Below, piece by piece: positions 1 through 10,157 of a DNA stretch of 64,000 nucleotides (position 1 is the first letter of the stretch; each line of letters begins with the position of its first letter). The notes beneath the pieces are model-generated. The model was not told the origin of the DNA and searched no databases. It saw nothing but the letters and a program-made list of their open reading frames with translations. The stretch is taken from positions 177,252-241,251 of the forward strand of contig MU859086.1 of assembly GCA_033297205.1 (NCBI GenBank), in the 5' to 3' direction. Source of the DNA: Pseudoneurospora amorphoporcata (Eukaryota; Ascomycota; Sordariomycetes; Sordariales; Sordariaceae). The position numbers and the translations under genes are program-made.

Positions 1-9
1 TCACAAAAA

Positions 10-351
10 ATGAAGTTCTTCGGTTTCGTTCTCGGCGCTCTTGCCCTCGTCTCTGGCGCCATTGCCGTTGACATCCAGAAGTCGGTCATCATCACCTACA
101 AGGAGAACACTCCCGACTCGGTCATCAGGGAGGCCAAGAAGGCGATTGTCGCTGCCGGTGGTGTCATTACCCACGAGTACACCCTTATGAAGTATGTTTT
201 TCGGACGCTGTCTCGGGCTCTGATGTCCTTACTAACACTTTAATCCAGGGGCTTCTCTTGCAAGGTTGGCGAAAAGACTCTCGAGTCGGTTTCCGCTTTC
301 AGCGAGGACTATGCTACCATCGAGGAGGACAAGGTCGTCAACACGTTGTAA
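10..351 (+). CDS. Secreted inhibitor-I9-like small protein
   Basis: Two exons, 10-191 and 249-351, give a 94-residue protein. The intron has a GTATGT donor, a CTAAC branch site and a CAG acceptor, and joins Lys and Gly codons cleanly. Residues 1-19 form a hydrophobic signal peptide (MKFFGFVLGALALVSGAIA). The rest fits the inhibitor I9 / subtilisin-propeptide fold: the strand SVIITYKENTP, a helix rich in Lys/Ala (REAKKAIVAAGG), a second strand (THEYT) and the late segment FSCKVGEKTLESVSAFS. Free-standing I9 proteins such as yeast Pbi2 and Pleurotus POIA1 inhibit subtilisin-type proteases, and fungal versions are about this size. The signal peptide suggests an extracytoplasmic or vacuolar target, which is inference. 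The start follows an A-rich leader (tcacaaaaaATG). The upstream promoter lies outside the window. Confidence 0.82.
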
Positions 352-1953
352 GCGACCAGTTGATTGATTTGCGACACCCAGCACGAGCCAAGACGACGGA
401 TGTTAATAACTCGAGTCCACACAGCGGCATTTAAGAAGCGAGCGGTGGTGACAGGCAGAGACAGAGAAGAGAGAGAAAGAGAGCGTTGGAAATGATACCC
501 AGGTGCAACTGTACTGTTGCCTTTTACGGACTGTTGTAAGTCATGGTCTTGGCGTTTTTGGAAATGGATTGATGGAGATGGATTGTCATTGGTATCCAAA
601 CCTAACGGATCATGGGTTCAATGTCGCAACGTTTGGCAAGCATCTTTACGTTCAATAGATTTTTGTTTCCATCAACATCATGGCTATGAAGCGAGGTTCG
701 GATCCTGACGAGTACAGGGTATCCTACGATTCCAAACCTGAAATCGTTGTCATCAAGGAGTTGACCCCTAACTACGCTATAGAGATTCCCAACTCATCAC
801 CGACTATGCCGCTGACTTGGGCTATGGCTGGATCTTCAGGGGAACAGGCTACTCCACTGCGGTGAACATGAGAGAGTCTCGTGAACCATGGGATCTTTGG
901 TAACAGCCCTGCCCAACAACCTAGGTCAAGACAACGGATTTCGCTTCTAGGTACTTGGTCGAGGCGTCTTCAAGAGCCTGACATCATCCATAATACCCTT
1001 ACCGCCTCAGGCACAGATCATGTCTAGCCAGTGCCAAGATATGATGTTCGTAATGTAGTGTAGAGGTACGGTTCTTCGAGCTCTTCAGGAACACTGTTCC
1101 TAACATGTCCTGATCCCTGAGAGACTGGCTCCAGCGGTGGATGAGCTGAATCGAGATGTTTCCAGTGAGTGGATGCAAATGGGAACCTCGACGACCCGAC
1201 CACAGTTCGCACGACGACGATGCCCCATGCGCGTAATTACATCGAATTACATTGCCGAAACCAACCTGGAACCCCTGTTTCTCTGCATCTCAGGGCTAAT
1301 CAGCGATAACGCCAGTGCCCGGTCTAATGGCCCGCATAGCGCACCCGACCCCAAGACGCACCCGCCCGCCGTATGCCAGTTACGAGACGAGATTCCTCCA
1401 ACTTCCACTTGATGTCCAACCGCGACTCGGGAATTGGACAAGTCGACGAACTTCGGGTCTGGTTTGACAACAGGGCATACCAACAGCACGAGAACTTGCG
1501 CACACGCTTCAAGACGTCTTGAATAGGTAGCCACCGTCTAACCATCCAAGAGGATAGCTCATTCCATTTTATTCATTCAGTCATTCTCGTTCCCCTCTTT
1601 ACTCTCCCAATATCCGACTTGTCCCGTTCTTTGGGCATCTTCTGTTCGCCGCGTTTAATTAGCAACTCCTGAGAAAAGAAACGACCTCTCAATCATCGTC
1701 CTACAATTTCTGTTCTGTCTTTCATTACATAACCACATCGCACTTTCTCCAATTCCCGCAGCATACAATCGATAGACAGCAAGAGAATACTGTACTGTTC
1801 TCGTATACTACCTGACTTTACTCGCCCTTATCGCAAGGCTATATCGACGGCACGCTCGCCCGACGTTTCGTCGTTTCCTTCGGCCTCGACATTGCCCATC
1901 AACACCAAGTTGTCTGAACCGTGGGCCCGTCGGGCCTCTTGAGACTCCCCACG
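352..1953. other. Intergenic: 3' flank of I9 gene, coding scraps, HOOK leader
   Basis: No complete gene is visible in this 1.6 kb. It holds the possible gene relic described separately at 680-935. The last 400 bases are pyrimidine-rich (many TCTC/CCTT tracts), as expected of a promoter and 5' leader for the HOOK gene. The short open frames on both strands here lack recognisable domains and are not conserved-looking. Confidence 0.6.
680..935 (+). pseudogene. Possible degenerate coding fragment, frameshifted
   Basis: One frame from 680 reads a protein-like stretch containing SKPEIVVIKELTPNYAIEIP. At about 770-780 the coding look moves to another frame, which reads QLITDYAADLGYGWIFRG followed by TGYSTAVNMRESREPW before stops appear. 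The two pieces lie end to end on the same strand, which is the pattern of a gene broken by a small indel. An unrecognised intron is the alternative. I do not recognise the family. The downstream sequence to 1500 has frequent stops in all frames. Confidence 0.25.
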
Positions 1954-4900
1954 ATGACGCAGCACAGCCTCGCGAAGCAGGCCGCCCTGTTGAAATGGAT
2001 CAACACGTTCAAGACAACGCGCAAAGCGGCCATTCTTAAGGACCTCCAAGATGGTCTTATGCTGGGAGACATCCTCGAAGATATGACCTCCGGGGACTTT
2101 TCCAGCTCGAGCCTCATACGGACTCCTTCGTCACCCGAAGACAACAAGGCCAACCTCGAAACCGTGTCTCGTGGCCTTGCTGCCTTTATGCGCAACGACC
2201 TCCCGCAGTACGCTCCTCCGCCATCCAAACTACGCGCTATCCTAGAACACCCCGACGACAATGCGATTTGCGAGTTCCTCTCGTACTTTGTCATTACCAT
2301 CTGCTTGGGTTCCACCAACAAGGCCTACGTTCCGGCTATCTTGAAGCTCGACAGTGTCACGCAAAAGGAGATCGCCAACACTGTTGAAGTATTCCAAAAG
2401 CAAAATCAGATTGATGCGGACGCGAAACTGCAAGAGCCGAAGGAGGTGGACGGACAAGATGCTGCCGATCTGCACATCGCTAGGGACCCGGCCCTTATGG
2501 AGGAAGAGTTGGGGCAAATCAAGGGCGCGTACGAGTTTGTAAAAAAGCAGAATGCCGATCTACAAGCGCGGGTGGACAAGCTCCTCGATACACGGCAAGC
2601 TCTGCTCAACGACCTTAATGGGGCGCAAGCCGAGCTGAACGCCATGAAGAGGCACAGGGGTGCCGATGCTGGTGCGGCCATCAAGGACCTGCGAGATGAG
2701 ATCAAGGACAAGATGGCCATCATTGACGACTTGGAGGCTCAACTTGTCAAAGAGACAGCGCACATCACCAAGCTCGAGAAAGACAATGCTGCTCTAAAAG
2801 CAAGGGCTGACCGGGTTAAGGACCTGGAGGACAAGCTCACAGAGCTGGAGCACGAGAACAAGCAACAGCAACAGCAGATTAAGGGCCTAGAAAACTACAA
2901 GAAGAAGGCTCAAGATCTGACATTTATCCAGCAACGGAACAGGACATTAGAAGAGCAAATTGTCCAGATGGAACAGGACTTGAAGGACTACGAGAACTTC
3001 AAGGCGCAAAACAGGAAGCTACAAAAAGAGATTGAAGAAAAGGTCAAGGTGTTGGCAAATAACGAGCAAGAGATTGTCTACACGCTCCAGTCCAGGAACG
3101 TCTTGCAAGAGACGAACGAGGAGCTCCAACGAAGAGTTGAGTACCTCGAATCGAAACACCAGGCCGATGAAAATATGATCAAGGAGCTCCAGGAGCAGCT
3201 TCAGATGGGTGGTGCCATCCATGAGACATCGGGTTCCGAAAGTCCTGTTACCAATGGCGGCTTTAATCTCGAGCATGAGCTTGAAACAGAACCAGCTGTT
3301 CGTCTAGAGCTCCAGCGGCTTAAGGCAGAGAACAATGTCTTGCGCAGCAACATGACCGTTGCGTCTGAGAATGAACGCCTAAGAAGCGAATTGGAGTCGG
3401 CCAACAAGAAGGTAGACTTGTACCGCGGCAAGTGCACCGAAGCCATGGAGAAGCATGCCGTTGCCCAAGAACAACTCAATGTCATTATGAACAACACAGC
3501 AGGAGAAAGGTTAGTCGGCGAGCTTCATTCTGAATGGGAAATACATGATTGGGATTCACTAACACCTGAATGCTTTAGCAATCCCGCCTTTGTGAACTTG
3601 CGCAAGCAGTTTCTTGACACCTCGAGTAATGTTGAGAAGCTCGAAAAGCGGGTGCAGGAGCTTGAACAGGATGTTGCAGACAAGGAGCGCGAGTTGATCG
3701 CTGTCAAGACAGATCGTGAGTCCCGTCGTTTTTGTGCTGAAAAGGCAAAGGCAAGACTGACTGACATTCTTCCCATAGTGTCCGTCATTGGAGAGGAGCA
3801 ATCAGCTGCACTCACCGCACTCAAGGCTTCTGACGAGTTGATAGCCGAGTCGCTACAGAAGGAGCTCGAGGCGACACGCAAGCAGCTCAGAGAAAAGACA
3901 TTCGAACTGGACGAGATGAAGGCGCAGCTGATGGAAGCATTAGTCTCCAAGGACAAGCTTCGCAAGCAGCTGGACGATGCCATCGCGAGCGGCGGAGATC
4001 CGAACAAGTCTAGAAAGGAGGACGTCGAAAAGATGGAGAAGCTGAAGGCCGCCCTCAGGCAAAAGATCGAGGTGAGCAACGACCCTTCTCCAAGTCCAAC
4101 ACCTCCTTATCTGGCCTCATGGGTCGATACCCCCCTTTTGGCGGGCCCCTCGCCTGGCGCATCTGACATCGTTCATGATGAAGATGGCGAGTGGGTCATC
4201 GTTCCCGCGCCAATATCATCACAAGGCTCGTGGCTTAGTGGCCTTGAGAAGACCAGCGCTTGCCTGTCGAGCATTCTCAGGCGATTCAAGGCCGAGATAC
4301 CCACTCTTGGTGATTGGTGACCACGTACTGTATGGTGTTCACCTGTCTCCCAGTTCTATCCCCTCCAAACTCTCCTATCTTCTTCTTTTTCTATTTTTTT
4401 TTTTTTTTTTTTCCCAACTGTATCCACGATTACTTTACCTGCCCACAGACTGATATCCCAGCTGTCGAAGCCGACAAATCTATCATCACCAAACAGTGTT
4501 TTAGCCATGTTGTATATGCACCTCTCACAGAATGCTAATGCCACTCGCTCGCCTATAGCAACTCGACAAGGCTGAACAGGAGAAGTATGATCTCCAAAGA
4601 CGGATCAAACTTGTTGAGAGCGGCGGTGCCTACGCGGCCCAAAAGGTACGTCCATTTGTTGCTTTCCATCCGCCTGGACGATGATTAGATTGTAATGCGC
4701 TTTTTTTGTTTGTATTGTTGGTGTTTCCCCCTTGACTTGGAGACTAACCAGAGCAACCTTCCGGTCCCAAAAAAACAGGCGTCAAGCGACCAAATCATCA
4801 AGAACCTCCAGCGCGAGAATTCCATGATCACAACAGCATGGTACGACATCACGAGTCGACTACAGAGCAACCATGTCATTCTCCAAAGAAGGCACGACCA

Positions 4901-5055
4901 ACCCAAGAGCTGGCTGCACAAGCAAAGGCAGTTGGTAAACTGTGAGTAACACCTTTCCCCCCCCCAAATCCCCCTCGACTTCTTGTCCTCGGGACGAAGA
5001 CCAAAATCTGACCCTTATCCCCTTTTGTTCTCCTGTAGCCACGCCAAGGAGGTAG
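1954..5055 (+). CDS. hook: HOOK-family dynein/early-endosome adaptor
   Basis: Six exons (1954-3509, 3579-3715, 3779-4071, 4559-4645, 4779-4941, 5039-5055) give 750 residues. Residues about 1-150 match the N-terminal HOOK domain (AALLKWINTFKTT, LQDGLMLGDILEDM, YFVITICLGSTNKAYVPAIL), which binds dynein light intermediate chain. Residues about 165-660 are long coiled coil with regular Leu/Glu/Lys/Gln heptads. The last ~90 residues (SSDQIIKNLQRENSMITTAWYD is the core, followed by LQSNHVILQRR) are the conserved C-terminal region that in fungi links HookA to the FTS/FHIP complex on early endosomes, supporting long-distance hyphal transport. ATG 1954 is used because the frame upstream of it has no ATG. 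The first two introns (69 and 63 bases) are stop-free multiples of three, so the frame reads straight through them. The third is unusually long. C-terminal exon choice is discussed in the findings. Confidence 0.87.
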
Positions 5056-6256
5056 AACCTCGTCCTCGCGTAGCTCGGCCGCCTCGCCGCCGCCGCTACC
5101 ATTATCACCAAGTTCTACAAAAGCCAACCGAGATCAACCCACAAAGTGTTTCATTTCGTTTACACCTGCCTAACTGATGCCGCGCCTTGCTGGACAGCGA
5201 TCCTCTCGCTTATCCGGGCGTTATTGTCTCTGGCGGCGGTGGCTACCACTTTGAAGAACCTCTATCGTATCTCCATTGTACTACAGCAACGGAAGCCGAA
5301 CAGCTCGAGGCCATCACCATCGATACGACGACTGATGACCACCATGGCGGCGGCTACGGCGTTTGTTTCGGTGCTGGTTACGGGCGTTGGTGTGATTGAT
5401 TAACCATATGTTTTTCTGCGTTCGTGCGGTTTTAATTTCCGAGAGAGAAGGAAAAAAGTACCATAGAGAAGATAAGATTTCTTTGCATAGAGTCTGGGCA
5501 GAATTCCAACTAGGCGGAGTCTTCACGAAAGACTTAGATAAAGGGGATTGCGGAGCGATGACTAGATAGATAGAAAGATGCATTGATAAGGAGCAGAGCG
5601 GCTGGAATGATGGAATATTTTGTTTACTTTACCCCTGAGTTATACACTAAAAGTGCAATTAGAATCAAAACGAATGAGCATGCGTTATGGGCAGCAATTG
5701 TGTCACATCACAACCATAGCAGATTTCACTAAGCGTTTTGTTCTGTTCAATTTTTTTTCCCATTTTCCTAGATCTATCCATCCCAAATATCCGGTTACAA
5801 GATTTCGTTGTCTTGTCCTTGTCCTCGCGTCATGATAACAAAATATGCGCCGTCGCTTTTCCCCATCATCATAACATCAAAGACTCCAATTCCCGTTTCC
5901 TGAAGACAACCAACCGCTTATGGTAGTCTTTTCGGTGATATTAAGGTGGTGTGGTGTATGTGATAGTAAACCCCCCTCCGCCCAGTCGTGGTGACCGGTC
6001 TATATCCCCCTTCCCAAAACTCGAATCGACGAAGCAGAGCCCATGCCAACTACTATGCGCAGGATGAGTGTAATTCGTTTCGTCCGTTTCATCCAGGTTC
6101 GTTGTTGGTTGGTTTCATCGGTATATATCGTCTTTTGCAACATTCCCGACCATCACGAAAGGAAGCTTGGCCCCGCTTTCCTTTCTGCCCTGCTCTTTTT
6201 CCTCACCACCAAGTTAAACGTAAAACTAAACGAACCTGTGTTCATTTGCCGGTTAT
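5056..6256. other. Intergenic: 3' flanks of convergent HOOK and adenylate kinase genes
   Basis: This holds the 3' UTRs of two convergent genes. From 5039 an alternative open frame of 44 codons runs to 5173 (see findings). A run of GCCGCC-type triplets lies near 5080-5100. No further gene, RNA or repeat of note is seen. Confidence 0.6.
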
Positions 6257-7289
6257 TTACGAGCTCTTGGCAGCAGAAGCGATCTTGTTCAGGATACCGG
6301 AGCCAGCGCTGCTAGCCTTGGCCTTATCACCATCGAAGATGGCAAGCAGGGACTTCCAGACCTGGCCGGGCTCCTGGCTGGCGTCGATGGCCTTCCAGAT
6401 ACCGGTGTTCTGGTAGTAGCCGACGACGGGCGCCGTCTGCTTGTGGTAGGTCTCGAGACGCTTGCGGAGCGCCTCGGCGTTGTCGTCCGAACGCTGCACC
6501 AAGGGCTCACCCGTGATGTCGTCCTTCATGGCCTCCTTGGGAGGGTTGAAGGTCAGGTGGTAGGAACGGCCGGAAGCCGGGTGGACGAGACGGCCCGTGA
6601 TGCGCGAAACCAACAAGGAGTCGTCGATCTGGAGCTCGACGGCGTGCTGCAGGGGAAGGTTGCGCTCGCGGAGCATGGCGTCGAGACCCTCGGCCTGGGG
6701 AACGGTGCGGGGGAAGCCGTCGAGAATGAAGCTGTTGTAGGGAAGGGTTTGTCAGCTTACAACTGTAGCATAGAAGGAGAAGGGGAAGGGAACAACAGCA
6801 AAAAAAAACGTACCCGCCCTGGCACTCCTTGTTGTTCTCCAACTCGTCCTTGATCATGCCAATGACAATGTCGTCGCTGACGAGACCGCCCTCGTTCATG
6901 ATCTTCTTGGCCTGCTTGCCGAGAGCAGTGCCCTTGGCGACCTGGGCGCGGAGCATGTCACCGGTGGCCTATAAAACGCAGGTGCGCGTGTCGCGCAATG
7001 GTTAGCTACATAGTCTGATATTTCCAGGACTGACATGATGCCAATTGGGTTCTTCGGAGGGACGGCAGGAGAGAACACTTACAAGGTGGCAGCAGCTGAA
7101 CTTCTCCTTGATCTTGGGGGCCTGGGTGCCCTTGCCGGCACCGGGGGGACCGATGAGGATCATGCGGATCTGCTCGGCGGTGGTGGTGGGCTTGCCGCTG
7201 AACTCGCGGGCCTCGAGGGACTTGACGCGACCCTCGAGAGAGGCAATGACATCGCCGAGGCGCTTGACTTCGTCGTCGATGAAACCCAT
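6257..7289 (-). CDS. adk1: Adenylate kinase, cytosolic/intermembrane type
   Basis: Three exons on the minus strand (7289-7083, 6968-6814, 6731-6257) encode 278 residues. The enzyme interconverts ATP + AMP and 2 ADP. The P-loop GPPGAGKGTQ is at residues 47-56, followed by the AMP-binding stretch ATGDMLRAQVAKGT, the FILDGFPRT motif and the LID region (RLVHPASGRSYH...FNPPK) of the long, zinc-free AK2-like form, then the arginine-rich segment DDNAEALRKRLETYH. Both introns have GTAAGT/GTACGT donors and restore the frame. About 40 residues precede the P-loop, a predicted helix (DDEVKRLGDVIASLEGRVK) typical of filamentous-fungal Adk1 and absent from yeast. It is convergent with the HOOK gene. Confidence 0.96.
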
Positions 7290-8669
7290 CTTGGATATGG
7301 TGGTGTGTTGTTGGGGAGGAGTGGAGATGTTTGGTTGGAGAGAGGAGAGGTGGAAGAAGCAAGACGGGAGAGGAAAAGGAGAGAGAAGCAGAAAAGACGG
7401 GAGAGTTGGAAAGGAAATGACCTCAAAATCAACGGAGCGAAGCGGACACGGGACGCGGGAGCAAGGTAGTCGGGCTACGGGTCCCTCTTTTAGTATGTCC
7501 GGGTCACGGTAGTACTGTATACTTACTGACTGTATGAAGGCCGGGGGCGGTCCTGGTTTTGGTGGCTACGTTTGGAGTTTCGGCGATTTCTTTCTCCATT
7601 GATCGGAGCGGCCACGGCACCTCAGCACTTGAGTTGGAGGTCCCCATCAACGCCCCTGAATCTTCCATGGATATCTGTCTGCTTGCAGTTACCGCACATG
7701 ACGCACTGCTACTACCTCTGTCGTCATAAAGGATTCTGTAAAGAGTACGGGGTACATGAAGCGAATTACCGTTCACCTACAGCTTCAATGAGTAGTATTT
7801 AGGTATGGTTGATTGCAAGGAATCGGTCACATCTTATAACCGATTAAACCGGACTTGATGGGCATATGGGATTGTTTTGTGTTGCTAGAGAATGGTGTCA
7901 CTGTCACGGGCTCAGTCAGACAGTTACACCTGAATGAATGCTCTTCCATCAACAGTTGTCGTGGTGAGGGCTTTTTCGGGGCTTCACATGTGCCCCTCCA
8001 TGGTATAGTCTGTACATAGGACAAGGGCTTCCTTCCATTTGATAGGTAGACACAACATTCGGATTCCCCGGCCACTTGAACAACAATAGCAACAACAAAC
8101 CCGGGCTTCCGATGCCAATCCTCTCCTCCGACAACAAACACGATGCAAATTCGAGGTGGGGATGGACTTGACAATGGACCAGACGGAACAGGAGGACGAC
8201 CTCGTCGCTCGCTGGGTTCGGGTCGGCAATCCGGATGAATGGCGGAATTGGGGGAGAGGTGGAATGTGGATGGATATTGGATGCCAAGTTGCAAGGTCCC
8301 GAGGATGCCAAATCCACCACACGTGGGGTGTCCCGGGTGTTCCTAGCGCCTAGCCCCTTTTGGAGACTGACCGGCTTCGTCTCATCATCGCCAGCCTCGG
8401 CAGAGATGAGCTAGCCATGCATGCTTTGTACGCAACAGGGAGAGCATCAAATGCTCGAATTTGTGTTGAGTATGCGAGTTTGGGTAAGCTCGAGCTTCAT
8501 ATGATCTGTATTAAAAACCGAGTAGGTGTATTATCGATTATGATAGATGGAGAAGTCAGGTACGCAGTAGTAAGGTAATGCTCGAGTGTTCCAACGCCGT
8601 AGAAATGCCAAACTACCCATGGTGATGACCTCTCAAACCCCAAACGCTATTGTGATCAAGTTGCGTCGA
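7290..8669. other. Intergenic: upstream of adk1, 3' flank of next gene
   Basis: The first 200 bases are purine-rich on the plus strand (GAGAGGAG...GGAAAAGG), that is a CT-rich promoter/leader for the minus-strand adenylate kinase gene. The rest shows only short random open frames, and I see nothing functional in it. Confidence 0.55.
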
Positions 8670-9650
8670 CTAAACATTGGCCCTCACACTCCCCGGGTTG
8701 CTATTGTCTTCGCCGTCTGCCCAGATATCCTTACTCTCCTGTTCAACCGCGCGCATGGCAACAGCTACATCTTCCAACTTTGCGACAACATCGAGGACGC
8801 CCTGGTTCACTCTCGAAAAGTAGCGATCATTGGCCTCACGTCTCTTCCTCGCAAGGAGAATGTCAGCGTCAGTCTCTTGCTCGAGCTTTGCCCCGAGCTT
8901 CTCAGGTCCTCCGGCACTATTGGGCCGTGTGCTGCCGGCGCCTCCGGTGCTCCTTGGTCCTCCGCCCTCAGTGCCTCCTATCGTACCACCCGCCTCGGAC
9001 CTCCCACCAAGGCCACCGTATTCCGTTCCGGCAACTGACGACTTGGTTTTCCCCAACCCGGCTCCTACAACGCTTGCAGCACCCCCATTTTTCTGTGTCT
9101 CAACAGCATCATCCGCTTCACTCCTCGCCCAAGCCTGCGCAAGGGCAATCTGCGCCTGTCGTAGCTCCGCCAACTTTTGCTCATGATCCGGTCCAAACAC
9201 CCTCGTGCCTCCGCCAGCTGACAGCTCGACCTCCTCCAATGTCGCCTGCATCTCGGCCCAGAGCGCGTCCGTCCTATCGGTGGTGCGCGTAGACTCGCCT
9301 CGAGGCAGCTGCAACGGGATGGAGAGGTTGAGGGCTGTCGCGGGATTCGGAGAAGTAGAGCCGGTTGTGGTTGTTGCTGCGTTGGCGGCGGCGGCGGCGG
9401 CGGCAGCGGCAGCAGCGACACTTGCTCGTCGAGTATCGTTCACGGCCGGTGAGGGTAGTAGAGATGTGCCACCGCGGCCAGGTCCGATAGAGGAGGATGG
9501 TCCCGGTCCCGACTGGTGGCCTGGGCCGGGGCCGGTCGTGGCAGAGAGCGAGGCATGGGAGGCCGATGGAGAAGGAGGAAGGAAGAGCGACGGCGGCTCG
9601 CGCGCCTTGGACTTTACCTTGGCGAGTTGGGACATGGCTACATTTTCCAA
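8670..9650 (-). CDS. Conserved fungal coiled-coil protein of unknown function
   Basis: A single open frame of 326 codons. I do not recognise the family. There is an N-terminal basic segment (SQLAKVKSKAREPP), about 90 residues of Pro/Ser/Gly/Ala low complexity with an alanine run encoded by GCN triplets, then a helical block around residues 128-180 (ALWAEMQATLEEVELS, EQKLAELRQAQIALAQAWAR), a Gly/Thr-rich linker, and a C-terminal helix (ILLARKRREANDRYFSRVNQ, then VAKLEDVAVAMRAVEQESKD). The two helical blocks look conserved and the linkers do not, which suggests a small two-part scaffold with disordered joints. Translation may start at 9650 or at the second Met at 9635, whose context is as good. 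No introns are needed. Confidence 0.75.
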   Translation of the reverse strand: MENVAMSQLAKVKSKAREPPSLFLPPSPSASHASLSATTGPGPGHQSGPGPSSSIGPGRGGTSLLPSPAVNDTRRASVAAAAAAAAAAANAATTTTGSTSPNPATALNLSIPLQLPRGESTRTTDRTDALWAEMQATLEEVELSAGGGTRVFGPDHEQKLAELRQAQIALAQAWARSEADDAVETQKNGGAASVVGAGLGKTKSSVAGTEYGGLGGRSEAGGTIGGTEGGGPRSTGGAGSTRPNSAGGPEKLGAKLEQETDADILLARKRREANDRYFSRVNQGVLDVVAKLEDVAVAMRAVEQESKDIWADGEDNSNPGSVRANV

Positions 9651-10157
9651 TAGGGAGCTTGACTGAATATTTGCTTAGGTTAGGTTGAAGGTGAACTACA
9701 ATGAACAGTGACAAGTGACAGGCGACGCGTCCGCGTTGGTTGGTTGAGCTTGTTGGGGAACCTTGACGGTACAGGGGCAAGCGGGCATGCGTGACGGAGC
9801 GACTGGCTTATCAAAGGGGCTTATCAGCAGCATTTCTCATTGGCCAGATGCAGCCAGAATTCTCCACCTGTCACACAATCAACGACAGTTGCCTGAGGCG
9901 AATGACCCCACCCGGCCGCCACCCAATCGCACGCAGTCCTAGGGTTTTCTCGCCCTACTACGGAAAAACCAAAAAATTCCCAGCAAACCGTGACCTTGAC
10001 CCTCCGGATTACGAACTGTACCCAGAGTCCGTGATCACGTCTCTAAGTCGGTACGTGCCTCCCTGCTGCCCCCCGCCTTCACCACGTCGAGATATTTCGA
10101 TTTCCGACTCCTCATTTGAAACTGTCCCCAAACTGACATTTTTAACAAAAAGCCAAT
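9651..10157. promoter_or_regulatory. Divergent promoter region upstream of S23
   Basis: This 0.5-kb gap separates the minus-strand coiled-coil gene from the ribosomal protein gene. It contains a CCAAT box on the plus strand near 9922 (ACCCAATCGC) and a telobox-like element just downstream, listed separately. A pyrimidine-rich leader (CCTGCTGCCCCCCGCCTTC) precedes the S23 start, as is common for ribosomal protein mRNAs. Confidence 0.5.
9938..9948. promoter_or_regulatory. Telobox-like element (AAAACCCTAG on the minus strand)
   Basis: The sequence CCTAGGGTTTT contains the AACCCTA core on the complementary strand, about 210 bases before the S23 start codon. Teloboxes bound by Rap1/Tbf1/Myb-type factors are a known feature of ribosomal protein promoters in fungi and plants, and the location fits that role. 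Assignment is by motif match and position only. Confidence 0.5.
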
